Source: Sclerotinia nivalis (taxonomy: Eukaryota; Ascomycota; Leotiomycetes; Helotiales; Sclerotiniaceae). From it: a stretch of 64,000 nucleotides of DNA. Every line of letters starts with the position of its first letter. Within the stretch, counting starts at the first letter, position 1. This document shows, one piece after another, positions 35,017-45,818 of this stretch. The stretch covers positions 1,054,001 to 1,118,000 of the forward strand of contig JAPEIS010000002.1 in the NCBI GenBank assembly GCA_029531795.1, in the 5' to 3' direction. Made by a program: the position numbers and the translations under genes. Below the pieces are notes generated by a model, which saw nothing but the letters and a program-made list of their open reading frames with translations, had not been told where the DNA came from and searched no databases.

Positions 35017-38000
35017 ATGGCATACAGATATATCAAAGACGAGCCTGACTCGCCTCAATCTTCCGAGGACGAGTCTATGTTTGTCGGCGAAAGCAGGATG
35101 CCAAGAGCTAAAGCCTCAACAAAGAAGCCTGCCGTCGCAAAACACGCAGCAAGAGAGCGGATCGGCAAGTCGCTCGCTGCTTTATCATCGCAAAGAGATG
35201 TGACCCCGGCGACCAGAACTAAAGCTCTATGGGAAGGTGACCTTTCTGAACAGCCCCGTGTACAGGCCGTAAAGATCTTGGAGGATGCAGCTGAGCACAG
35301 CAATACCTTCATCCAAGCAGCAACTCAAATCTTAAAAGACCATCAAGATCTTATACCAGCTGTCAAGCACAGAATAGACAGACATGGTGGGTTCTTGATC
35401 TTCTCCTTTTATGACCCATTGCTGAAGTAAATCATAGTCCAGGTGTACAAAGAGAGGAGAGAATGCCAAATCCACATTGGCTTTCTCGGAGGTAGTGGAA
35501 CCGGCAAGTCTTCTGTGATCAATGCCCTTCTCGGCGAGGAGAATCTTCTACCAGTCAGTGATGAAGCCGCTTCAACTGCCGTCATTGTCGAAATTCCCTA
35601 TAACAATTCAGAGGACCCAGAGCGCTTGTATAGTGCCACCATTGAAGGAGTCAGTGAATCGGAGATTCGACAAGAGCTGGAGGAGCTCTATGAAGACATG
35701 GCTACATGGAATTCGGGAGTCGAAGAGGAAGGAGAGGAGCCAGACACGGAGATTATGCAGAGAATGCAGGATACGGTCTCAAAGTACAAGTGTGTCTTTG
35801 CAGAGCTCAAAACTCTCGATGACTGGGCAAAAACCTCGGTTGACAAGCTTTTAGCAACACAAAATGCTCAGCTTCTGATGGGTAAGAGACGCATCATAGC
35901 CAAGGATAATCTTACAGAATTTGCTGCTGCTATCAAACCATTCATTGACACTAGCAAAAGAAAGGATGGAGGTGTCACTTATTCATTATGGCCTCTTGTC
36001 AAGGTCGTAAAACTTTCCACAAGAGCACCTATTCTCAAGGCCGGCATCGTTTTTGTCGACCTCCCAGGTGTCCACGACACTAGTGCAGCCAGAAACGCTA
36101 TTGCTCGGAATTATCTCAAAAACCTCAACATATCTTGTGTTGTTTCTCCTAGCGTAAGAGCTGGAAGCGACAAGGGCGCCCATGAGATCCTCAATTCGAT
36201 ACAGAAGAGGAACATGCAATTTGATGTATGCCATTATTCTTGTCGCTATGCATACTTACTAACCTTATACAGGGACTCTTTAACGCAGAATCACTCTTTT
36301 TTGTCGTTACCAAGATTGATGACTCCTTGTCAGTGCAGCGTTACATCACAGATCATCCAGACTTGGAGAATAAATTGGCGGTAGATATCGGTCGCATCCA
36401 AAGTGAAAGGACACGCCTCGGGGACATTGAACGTCAATTGAAAGTCCTTGCTTCAAAACGCGAAAAGGGAGTTAAAAACATCGCCAAATTGAATAAGATG
36501 ATAAACAAGGATCTGAATGGCCGGATAACCGCCAGCCAAAAGCGAAAACGTGATTCTGAAAGGGGTATGTCTAGACTACTGTGAAGTTATACAGGTGCTG
36601 CCAATGCTTACAAAGTTTTAGATGCTGCATCGCCTGAAACCACTCTTTCTCAGGCTCAGAATGCTCGTAATAATTATCAGATGGAAGTTAACAGCCATTC
36701 AAATCAACTCTGGTCTTTGCAAACTAGGAAACAAAACACCGAGGGTCACCTGGCGAACACTTATGCCCGATTAAAGGCAGAATGCATCAAGAACAGAAAT
36801 GAGATACAGATAACAGCAATCACCGAAGAATTTGAGGCTGGCAGAAAGGAACTCGGAGAAAAGGACAACCCAAAACCTTTGCGAATCTTTTGTGTTTCTG
36901 CACAAGCATTCATGAACTTGTGCGCTGGCCAGCAAAGCAAAGCCCTTGATAGCGGTTTTTTCACGAAGGATGATACTGGTATTCCTAAGTTCAGAGATAC
37001 TCTGATAGCCACGACATGGGAGACTCGTCTGCGTAATGCTCGTACATTCAACAAGGGGGTTGCGAATGCTGCAGCACAACTCGACGTATGGTCGGCTGAT
37101 ACAATCGTTGACTTCAAAATGAAAGCCGATGAGCGAGTGGTCATTGACACAAAGCTTAATGAGATGTATGAAGCTTTGGAGCAGGTATGCAATTTTACGT
37201 GGGCCATCTGTGTTTCTATCTCCTGACTCTAGATTTTAAGGAATTCGAGAAGCTTAATTTGGACACCGCCAATGCTATAGAAAAGCTTATTGAAGATCAG
37301 CTATATCCTCAATTTGAGGATATCGCCAAGAAGGCATATAAAGAACAGAAGCAGCTAGTCCTCCGCGATTGGTTACAAAAGCCAATCGCCTGGAACACTC
37401 ACCGAGCAATCAACAAGAGATTGGGTGTATGGGTGTCAGCCCGCGCTGCAAAAGAGTTTGATTGGAATGAACAATTGTATGTCAAACTTGTCCTTAATTT
37501 CCATGTGTTTACTAACTATCGTCAGAAACAACGCGTTTCTGAGACACCTGTTGACCTTCTGGAATGAGACTCTTCACAAAAAGCTGCCTACGCTAAAGAA
37601 GCCGTATGACGAGCGTGTCGATATCCTCATCGCCGAATTTACCGACTTGACCTTGAGCGCAGCTGATGATATCTCCTCATCCATTCGAGATAGCTTTGAG
37701 AGCATCAAGGATAGTATTCTAACACACCGACGACGACTCAAGCAAGGTGCTGGCACCATATTTAATGACCTTGATGTTTCTGCCAAGGATATCTGGCGAC
37801 TCATTAAACCAGAGTGTGAGGAAACATGTAAGTTGATGCTAAACTTTGTGATCGCTATCGAGTCTAATATCACCCAGGGCAAGAAGTCTTTCAAGCATGT
37901 GGTGATGAAAAAGGTATGTTAGCCAAACTTGTTGTAAAACCGCTAGTACTAACTCTTCCCTAGGCACTGGGACATATGAGCGCAACAAAGCCGCGCATAA

Positions 38001-38442
38001 GACCCATCTCAAAGGGGATGGTGGTCTAGCTATGTATCACAGAGCATCCACTAAAATGCAAGAGGCTTTTCAAGAAGCTTGTGCAAAGCTTCCTGGAAAA
38101 TTGGAAGGAATTTTTGTTGATAGTCTCAATGTCATCAAACAAGAGTTCATCGATATTCTTGAACAGCATACCGCCTCAGGAACTCGCCACAACCAAAGAA
38201 GAGTAAATTCGAAGTTGAAAATCAATCTTCGTACTGCTCTCGAACCCCACTTTAAACAGCTCTACCAAGCCTGGCAAGCCGAGCCCGAAGTTGTATCCGA
38301 GAACCGAGGTGGTCCTCCCTTAGATGATGCTTCAGACAGCGAGCTTTCCGATGATATCAACGAGTTGTTGAAATTTGGAACCCAAGATTCTATGGATATG
38401 AGCGGTGCAGGCTCGGATATCGAGGAAGGAGATCCTTTCTAG
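35017..38442 (+). CDS. Large dynamin-like / nuclear GTPase SLIP-GC-like protein
   Basis: Exons inferred: 35017-35386, 35438-36225, 36273-36564, 36595-37184, 37241-37476, 37526-37913 and a last exon ending at 38442; about 1040 residues. GTPase motifs: P-loop GGSGTGKSS (about 141-149), switch-II DLPGVHD (D331) and TKID (399-402), with a large insertion between P-loop and switch II. Helical regions follow (ERTRLGDIERQLKVLASKR, KDLNGRITASQKRKR), then an acidic C-terminus. This arrangement is found in fungal relatives of vertebrate SLIP-GC; the role in fungi is unknown. The last junction is unclear: the obvious acceptor at 37963 shifts frame and meets a stop. An acceptor after GACATATGAG (exon from 37981) keeps the frame, and the 17 preceding bases also read as protein (GTGTYE) in that frame. 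Confidence 0.83.
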
Positions 38443-39432
38443 TATCGTGCAGTCTGCGAGTTACGCCATGGAAGCAGCTTTCCACCTCGATCTGCACGAA
38501 TTCCATTATGCGGAATCCTGCTATGGTCATTGCCCTGCATTTCCAGTCCTCGAAACCCGCAATATCAGCTTTATCACATCAGCAAATTCTACGCCTTTAG
38601 TACAATACACTTACTTCATCACCCAGGCTCCAATATCGAACACTACTCCAACAAAAGCCAGTCGTTCCCCCTCAAACATTGTTACTCAGCACACCCTACT
38701 CAATCTTTCCTTTCCTTTTCTCATTTCACGAATTACGACGTTACGAAAGTGACCCGAAAGGATTTTTTTGGTGATAATATCACTTCTTTCTTTGATTTAC
38801 GATAGCGGACAGGGATAACATAACCTGAGATATATCTAGGTACATGCTGCAGATGGAATGGATATATTAAGTCATAGTCGCCACATTTTAGTTATTTAAT
38901 ATGACAAAAACAGGGATGGGCAGGATGCAATCGCTGGCTGCTTTTTCTTAAGTTCTTTAGTTCTTTAGTTATCAATCATAAATTATTAACATCGATAGTA
39001 TCCCCTATGTGAGATTTGATTGTGATGTGATGGGTTACGAGTTACATGAGCCGTGCTGTGTAGATATGGATGTGAATGTGAAGGGATTTTAGGACGAGGG
39101 AAGTCTGATTTAAGGAAAGTGATAGGAGGGGAATATGTTATGCATCTGATAAATATTCAAAAGGAGAGGGGAATGGGAATGATTTCCCTGGCTCCCATCC
39201 TAGGTGCCGATGCGAGCTGGGACTACGATGATGTGTAGAGACGAGATAGTGGCTAACCCGGTCGCTTCGCCTCAGACACGGACCTGTAAGAGGCACACTA
39301 CATACATAGGAGAACATATAAGCACACGAAACAAGTCAAAACTTTCTAGAAAGGTCATGAATTTATCATTCTATATCTAATTATTTCCCCCACAACGCTT
39401 CATCATGTACAAGTACAAGATTAGCACAAGAC
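38443..39432. other. Intergenic between convergent GTPase and zuotin genes
   Basis: Two 3' regions. Small open frames (38405-38805, 39053-39238) have no domain and follow stop codons of the GTPase. No gene seen. Confidence 0.6.
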
Positions 39433-40831
39433 CTAAGCAAGGTTCTTGGCATCGCCCTCCTTAAGCTTACCAGCACCAACCAATCTCTTGACCTCCTCAC
39501 TCCAGACAGCCTTAATCTCATCTGCGATCTTCAAGCCGTTGAGTTTGCCAGCCAAAGCGGCGCACTCATCAGGGTCGATCTTGCCTTGAACCAATTCGAC
39601 ATCGTTCAAGACGCCATCAATGGCACTTGCTGGTGCATCTCCCTCTCCGGCAAAGTAGTTGGCGTCCTTGACACTTCCCTTCAAGATACGTCTGTTCTTC
39701 TTGACAGCGGCCTTGGCAGCTTCCTTAGCCTTCTTTCCTTGCTCCTTATCGGCCTTAGCCTTCTCCTCAGCCTCCTTAGCAGCTTGCTCTGCGGCCAATT
39801 TTTGAGCTTCCTTGTCAGCCTTTGCCTTGGCTTCGGCCTCTTCTCTTTCAAACTTCTTTTTGTTCTTCTCCTTGCTGGCTTCTTGTCTGAATCGCTTAAT
39901 ACGCTCATCGGCAGCGGAAGCATCATCCAACAATTTTCTCAGACGAGCAGAATCCTCGGTCTTCTTCTTCTTGCGTGCGTTGTTGTTCTTACGCTCCATG
40001 TGACGTTTTTGATCACGGTTCTCGTTGTCATCTGGAACATCCTCATCTTGATATTCAAATGATCTCCATGAATCGAAGTTGTAGAAGAAGTTGTAGAAAT
40101 TCTCGACTTCCTCCTTGGAGCTATTGTCATCACCGAACTTGGGCACTGGCTGAATCTTGGAGAAACGACCCTCGGCCTTGAAACATTGACTCCACTTCTT
40201 GTAGAAGAGTTTCTTGTCCTTTTGATCTTTCTTGGATGGTGGTGAAACATCGGCGGCTTCATCGACGGAGTCAAATTGACGACGCTTGACGGGATCGAGG
40301 AGGAGATCGGTGGCCTTCTGAATGCACTTGAAGAAGTTGTCGTCTTCAGTGGCACCAGTGGCAGCTCTCTTATCTGGGTGATGCTTCAAAACCTTCTTCC
40401 TGTGTGCCTTCTTGATCTGATCTTCAGTTGCCTTGTATCTGTATTTGCTGAGACCGAGAACAGCATAGTGATCTTGGTTCTGTTTATCGAGTGTTAGTAA
40501 AAGTACGGTGGGGCCGGCAAGTGTTTGTTAAGTTTACCTTCCAGTCCTTAGCATCCCGGGACAACATCATGGGGTCCTCAGGTTCGCTGATCTCTCCAAG
40601 ATCATCATCCTCAACCTTCTTGACATTGTTCTGGGCTTCGATACGGTCATCCTCGGAGAAGGTACGCTTGTGACGAGCTCGGCGAGCATGGGCGAGAAAG
40701 TGAGGACCAACAGGTTCGAGGCTTCGTTGAGTTGCAGCAGAAATGCTAGCAACGGCCTTGAAGTCCTTCTCTGCGGACCATCCTTCTGGGAGGATAGGGA
40801 GAGGTAAAGCGACTTGGGTATGGGACGCCAT
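39433..40831 (-). CDS. ZUO1: Zuotin, ribosome-associated J-domain protein
   Basis: CDS complement(join(39433..40479,40538..40831)), 446 residues. Zuotin partners Ssz1 as the ribosome-associated complex that activates Ssb Hsp70 at the tunnel exit. The J domain is split by the 58-bp intron: NQDHYAVLGLSKYRYKATED, then HPD at 132-134 (LKHHPDKRA). The zuotin homology region follows (LFYKKWSQCFKAEGRFSKIQ, NFYNFFYNFDSWRSFEYQDE), then a long Lys/Glu/Ala coiled coil that contacts rRNA, and a helical C-terminus. The start MASHTQVALPLPILPEGW at 40831 is preferred over an upstream in-frame ATG because it gives the family N-terminus. Confidence 0.95.
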
Positions 40832-41989
40832 TTTTATTAATATTGAGTGCTTTATTTGCAAAGTTGGAGGGGAGAAAGAAAAGGCTAGAATGCTAGGATC
40901 GAAAAAATTGTTCGCTAGCCTCACCGCCCTGTATTTTATGCCGATAATAGATAACGCTTGCAGATTAAAATATATATGCTATTGTTGCGGTCCGGGGAGG
41001 TGGGTTTCGCCAAACAACAACTTCAATGTCAAACTAAATGTTTGCATGCCTCTAAAGATTAAAGACTCTGATTCGGAGTAGGAAAGGGGCTTGAAAATTA
41101 TTAAAAGGATTATGTCACAGAATATATACGCTTTTTGAATATCGCGCTCTATGTCGACCATTCAGCATACTCTCCAATCCTAGAGGCTAAAAATGCTTAC
41201 CTAAGCAACCCAAAGTCTTTCAACAAGAGATCTTAAACAGAATCTTGCGCTGTATCGAAAATCACACTGCCCCCTTTCCTCGCAATTCTCAATCAGAGGT
41301 TCCAGTCTTTTCATTAAACCTGACACAGTTCCTAGCCGAGCAATTTGCGCAATACCTTCTCACTGTTTCCGAACTTGATCTCCCATTATACTTCTCGTTC
41401 AGTGTAGCTTTTCGCACCGCTTAATGTTTGTAACACATTCCTGTATAATATCTTTGGCATCTTCGATTCCCCTTGCTAAATCAACGTTCTGATTGTCCTG
41501 CCGAATCTTAGCTTCGCTATACCTGGATTGACTACGTCTTCCTCACTCTCATTGGTAGCTTTGAGCCCTATCTCCTTAACTTTCCTTAAAGTCTTTAAAG
41601 GTGCGTAGTTTAGCTCAGGCTTTTATTGTGCTTCTTCTTGCCCTTCAGCTTTTCTTCGTTGTTTGGCTTCGCTTCGATTTCCAAATTTGTGTCGTTATCT
41701 AGTTTTTCGTCATTGTTCTGCTTTCTTTAATCATAGGATTGGCGTTGCTGGCTCTGGTCCGGATTCGGGCCATGTCACATTTCTGGCGTTACCAATAGTG
41801 GGTGAAAGTAGGATTTGCGAGGAGCTCATGAGTTCTGGAGGAAAAATCCCTTTTCGAGTGCATCGAGTGCATCTAGTGCCATGGCAGCTATGGCAGCTAG
41901 AGTACGTTCCTTTACCCGAGTTTTTTCCTTCCCAGTCGCTCTGTCCAAGTTCTCGCTACGTGTACTTCGTTGGTACTTGTGAAAGGGGC
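40832..41989. other. Intergenic, upstream of zuotin
   Basis: Contains the zuotin promoter and then pyrimidine-rich DNA with no supportable gene. A plus-strand frame at 41663-42184 (173 codons) reaches into the repeat region but is Phe/Ser-rich without family features, and the minus strand looks equally coding-like. Confidence 0.5.
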
Positions 41990-42370
41990 GGGAAATTTAC
42001 CTTGGGATTCACTAGTAGTGATAGCCTCATCGGAGTCTTCAAGTGCTTGGGCGGATGGCTGGACAGTGGCCCCTTTTTGGTGAAGAGTGTAAATGCAGCA
42101 AGGCTTGAGCTGCATTTATTTTTTGTCTTTTCTTCATTCTTTGATTACTTTTGTAGTGTTTTCCACGGGCTAATTCCTCGATAATTGTCCGTGTAGTGGG
42201 CAATTGACCTTGGAATTCGCCAGTAGTGATAGTTTTATTGGATCCTTCGGGACTTTTGACTTCTGCTGAAGAACTTGGGCTTGTTGGACAACCCACTGGA
42301 GAACAATGTAGTCTCATTGCGTTCTTCGACGGTCTTGTATTCTGCAGAAGAACTAGGGCTTGTTGTATCT
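41990..42370. repeat. Diverged repeat units, possible relic of a repetitive-protein gene (minus strand)
   Basis: Plus-strand blocks at 41995-42045 and 42206-42253 are clearly related (both contain agtagtgatag followed by a serine-codon-like stretch). The adjoining block ending gaagaacttgggcttgttg (near 42265-42285) recurs at 42342-42362, and a third related copy lies at about 42040-42062. On the minus strand these read as similar peptides (EDSDEAITTSESQGKFPA, SPEGSNKTITTGEFQGQLP, PTSPSSSAE and TTSPSSSAE). This suggests ancient coding repeats on the minus strand, now broken by stops or undetected introns. Confidence 0.5.
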
Positions 42371-43081
42371 AAACTTGGATATTTGCATGGATAATCTGAG
42401 TGAGTCATGTTTGGGTCGTCTGTCTCACGCAATGTCGGAATATAAGAAGACGTAGGGCAGGGAAATGGTGACGTGAGTATCTACCCCTCAAGGCCTACGG
42501 ATGTTCTTGTGGGACTCCTATACTGGCTGCGAAACACAACCATTTCCTTTTCTTCGCCAGTCAATTTTGTAAAGTAGGAGCTCTGTGCAAGACTCATGTG
42601 GATGTTCCTAGTGTATTCCTACTCTGGCTAGGGTCTCCATTCATTTCTCCGAAAGTTTCCCTTGATTGATCAGTGACCTTCGTGGCAAAGTTGGAAAACA
42701 ACGGCGGTTTGTGATAGCCTTCAAGTTCATGATGATGCTTGTCTGAGTCAGATTGTGAGGGGGATGATCATAAAAAACAAGATCGATGTCAACCCCGGAG
42801 CTTGTTTGGCCGTCGCCGGGCAGGTTGGACACTGTTTATACCTCTGTTTTCTCTTACGTGTCTCCCTGCATCTTTAAACCGCAGCTAGGTTCAAAGACCT
42901 CTTGCCACAAGCGCAGCGCGCCTTCGCTATGAGTTCCATTGTTACCCATCGAACTAATATTCGAGGTAGTCCTCATGTTTAGACTGACGATGGATATCGC
43001 TATTGTTGAAGTGTATTTCAAAGAATAATAATTACATGTACTAACCAGAATCTATTGTATAGCTTGTAAACAACAGAAAAA
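42371..43081. other. Continuation of the relic region and MZM1 promoter
   Basis: Another weak duplication: 42495-42550 and 42600-42650 share ggatgttc, then tcctatactggct / tcctactctggct, then ccattt. A minus-strand frame at 42641-42832 has no family features. The last 150 bp are the MZM1 5' region. Confidence 0.4.
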
Positions 43082-43571
43082 ATGGCCTTAGCAGCCTACA
43101 GACACCTTCTTCGCGCGACGAGAATCGCCTTCAATGGTTCGTACTTTTTTTCCTCTCAAATCAATCCAATATCTAATACATCAACAGAAGATATCGCGAT
43201 CCTGACTTCCGCCCGCAAACAAGCCCGCAGCACTTTCCTCACCAATCGATCTCTTGCTCCCGAATCACCGGAATCTATAGCTGCTATTGCGCATGCAGAA
43301 GATGTTGCAAAAATTTTAAGGCATAATGTGGTGCAGGGACGGAAAGCAGAGGGTGATGAAAAATATAGTAGGTGCTAATTTTTGATCACATGTCTAGCGG
43401 GGCTATGACGTTCTAGGAATATGAGATGGAATGGAAGGGAGAGAATGAAGTTGAAGCTAAGAGATAACAGAGTTGAATATTCACGAACATACGGAACGAG
43501 GAGATAATGATACGATTAAGATGCCGAATGGGAAGAATGTTACGATTGATGGGAAGACTTGTAAAGACTAG
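43082..43571 (+). CDS. MZM1: Mitochondrial zinc maintenance protein 1 (LYR family, complex III assembly)
   Basis: CDS join(43082..43136,43188..43367,43471..43571), 111 residues. Mzm1/LYRM7 is a matrix chaperone that stabilises the Rieske Fe-S protein before insertion in complex III. The N-terminus [20 protein letters not shown] carries the LYR-type motif. [20 protein letters not shown] and the last exon [20 protein letters not shown] match the fungal family closely as I remember it. The first intron (43137-43187, donor GTTCGT) is 51 bp, a multiple of three without a stop, so an unspliced message would still encode protein. Confidence 0.93.
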
Positions 43572-43865
43572 GCTATCTTAAGTATGCATGGTCTTCTGGA
43601 GACACCGTCAGAGTTGAGGATAGAAAAGGGGAATGTAAATAGAAGACATGGAGGGCCGGTATCTCAAAAGTGATATGTATCACGAGGATATTTCACACAC
43701 AGGTTGACAGAAAGCGAGATGGATTCAAATCGTGACCACAGAAGTCAACATTGTCATTATATGCACTGTATTTCTAAACATACAAAAGAGCACTCCACTC
43801 CATTTCATGCCGTTTGGCTTCCTAACTCCAAACTCCGGTGACTCAATTTCCGTTCATCAGGCTCC

Positions 43866-45014
43866 TTAATTGCCAGCCAAACTAGCATATTGCACATCGC
43901 CTGCACCGGGTGGAGCAGCAACAGCAGACATACTGGCCAAATCATCCCGAGGAGCTGCAGCTTGTGAAGCACCACCGTCAATCGCTCTCCTCTGTGTACC
44001 CGAACCCGAACTCGAAAACGCTGATCGTCCTTCCCTGCCTGTGGCTATGCACTCATCCTTATCCATGGTACCAATTGGTCTTGGTTTGCCCCACTGTACT
44101 CTCAATGGACAACCTGCAATTACAGCTTTCCCTTGTAATGCTTCTGCTGCAGCTTCGGCACCTTCTCTTGTCGCGTAATTAATGAATGCGCAATGTGACA
44201 TGTGCGAACAGACTAATGATCTTAATTTCCCGTACGGTGAGAAGAAATCCCTGATTTTGTATTCTGGCAAGTCGTCCTCTACACCAGTAATGAATAGCGA
44301 AGTTATCGATTTATCGGAAGGTGGTAGGATATCTTGAGGACCAGGAGGTAATTGCGCTGCACTAGGGAAAGCTCTTCCCCCTCTCATCCCGCCTCTACCA
44401 CCCCGGCCAGCACCCCTGCTCGGCTGTCCATCTCGTGTTCGTATCGGTCCTGGTCCCTTAGTCGCCAAAGCCATACCCTTCTCACTTTCACTTCCACCCG
44501 CAGCACCGCTCCCACTACCTTCTCCATCTGTAATCATCTTTCTCCCCTTTCTAAAATAAGGCTGACTATTCGCCAACCTCCTCAAGAGCTCTCTAGCCTT
44601 CTCATCGGTTTTCTCATACTCTTCCATCCCCTTCCCTTCCTCAATCTCCTTCTCATGATTCTGCGCATAATATTCCCTGTTAACCTCACTCTGCGGACCC
44701 GGCGCAATCATCTTCAACGCCGCATCTCGAACCACAATCGGTAATCCGAAACTCAAATCTAACATACAGCATTGACAGCAATTCTTCAATCGCGCGCATG
44801 TGAGACAGATATTGGTACGCTTGCTGCGGGCTGTGCGATCGGCTTTCCATTGGAAGACTGTGAAGGGCCGCGTGCAGATTTTGCATTCTTCGCCGTGGTC
44901 CTGTTTAATCATTTGTACGAAGGGGTTATCCGGAAGACAATTTTCACAGACGGAGGGGAAGTCGGTGGTTTCCCATCCGGAGCGATTGAGATCTTGTTTG
45001 ATTTGTGGTGGCAT
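43866..45014 (-). CDS. SLT11: Pre-mRNA-splicing factor SLT11 (Ecm2/RBM22)
   Basis: Single exon, 382 residues. SLT11/Ecm2 is a spliceosomal protein that contacts U2/U6 helix II and the U6 ISL during activation. The N-terminal zinc region has many paired cysteines (CENC at 23-26, CKIC at 44-47, CLTC at 70-73, CCQCC at 79-83) in the RBM22 pattern. The middle is Gly/Arg-rich (RGAGRGGRGGMRGGR, about 200-214). An RRM covers about 237-310 (SLFITGVEDDLPEYKIRDFF ... HCAFINYATREGAEAA ... LRVQWGKP). The start MPPQIKQDLNRSGWE is the conserved N-terminus. It is divergent from ERG6. Confidence 0.95.
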   Translation of the reverse strand: MPPQIKQDLNRSGWETTDFPSVCENCLPDNPFVQMIKQDHGEECKICTRPFTVFQWKADRTARSKRTNICLTCARLKNCCQCCMLDLSFGLPIVVRDAALKMIAPGPQSEVNREYYAQNHEKEIEEGKGMEEYEKTDEKARELLRRLANSQPYFRKGRKMITDGEGSGSGAAGGSESEKGMALATKGPGPIRTRDGQPSRGAGRGGRGGMRGGRAFPSAAQLPPGPQDILPPSDKSITSLFITGVEDDLPEYKIRDFFSPYGKLRSLVCSHMSHCAFINYATREGAEAAAEALQGKAVIAGCPLRVQWGKPRPIGTMDKDECIATGREGRSAFSSSGSGTQRRAIDGGASQAAAPRDDLASMSAVAAPPGAGDVQYASLAGN

Positions 45015-45818
45015 GTTGAGGGTGGTATGTGGGTATGCGGTGTTATGAGATATTTAGGAGATAGTTTTGATATTTAATATCTCAGATTGTCTTTTGCGAC
45101 AAAGTGGCGTTGATGTTTTGATGATTTGAGCTGGGAAAGGCTGAAGAAGAGGCGAATAAATTCGAAATCAGTAAACTTGACTCAGCAGATAGATTAATCA
45201 TATTGCACGTGACAAGGCTGAAAGCCAGATCTAGCCTCACAAATCAATTGGCTATTGCTTTTTGATACCCAGCAAAATGCAATTAATCCTCCAACTTTCT
45301 AAATTCCTGTAGGCCTCTTTAGACTGTTCAATGCTCAGTCTTCAGATGTATACTTTGCAAAACTTCAAAGTCAGTCAGTCCACTATAATTAAAATCCTCA
45401 TTCTCATCCTTCATTCACCGTTTCTTTTCACTATATTTGAAGATGCCAACGATTAGATCGCCCAGCCTTTCGAGGCTAATCTGCACAATTTGCTGTCCCG
45501 CAGCCTATCGAAAATTCCCCATTCATGGGTTCAGGTCCTTTGACCAACCGGAGGCTTGAGTCCCCTTGCAGATATTCATTTGGGACTAGTACACGAATAC
45601 GATTCGCTATGCGACCAGGGGTAACTAAATTACCCTTGCCATAATTTCAATGGTGTTGATAAATATCTTTCAGAAATTCCCCTTTCTTCAGTAACTCACA
45701 GCTTCATCTATTCAAATTTACTTCACTTTAATTCAATTCTTTAACATTCGATCAACTCGAATTCATCTTTCTTTAAAGTAATACATCTTCTAATTCACGA
45801 ATTGAACAACTTTTTACA
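45015..45818. promoter_or_regulatory. Divergent intergenic region SLT11 / ERG6
   Basis: 804 bp between divergent starts. The last 170 bp (45650-45818) are a T/C-rich leader with TTCA repeats, as expected for a strongly expressed ERG6. No gene inside. Confidence 0.5.

Noticed and set aside
39586..40062. 158-codon plus-strand open frame, Leu/Ser-rich and membrane-like
   Set aside because: Exact antisense of the Lys/Glu/Ala coiled coil of zuotin; hydrophobicity is a codon-complement artefact.
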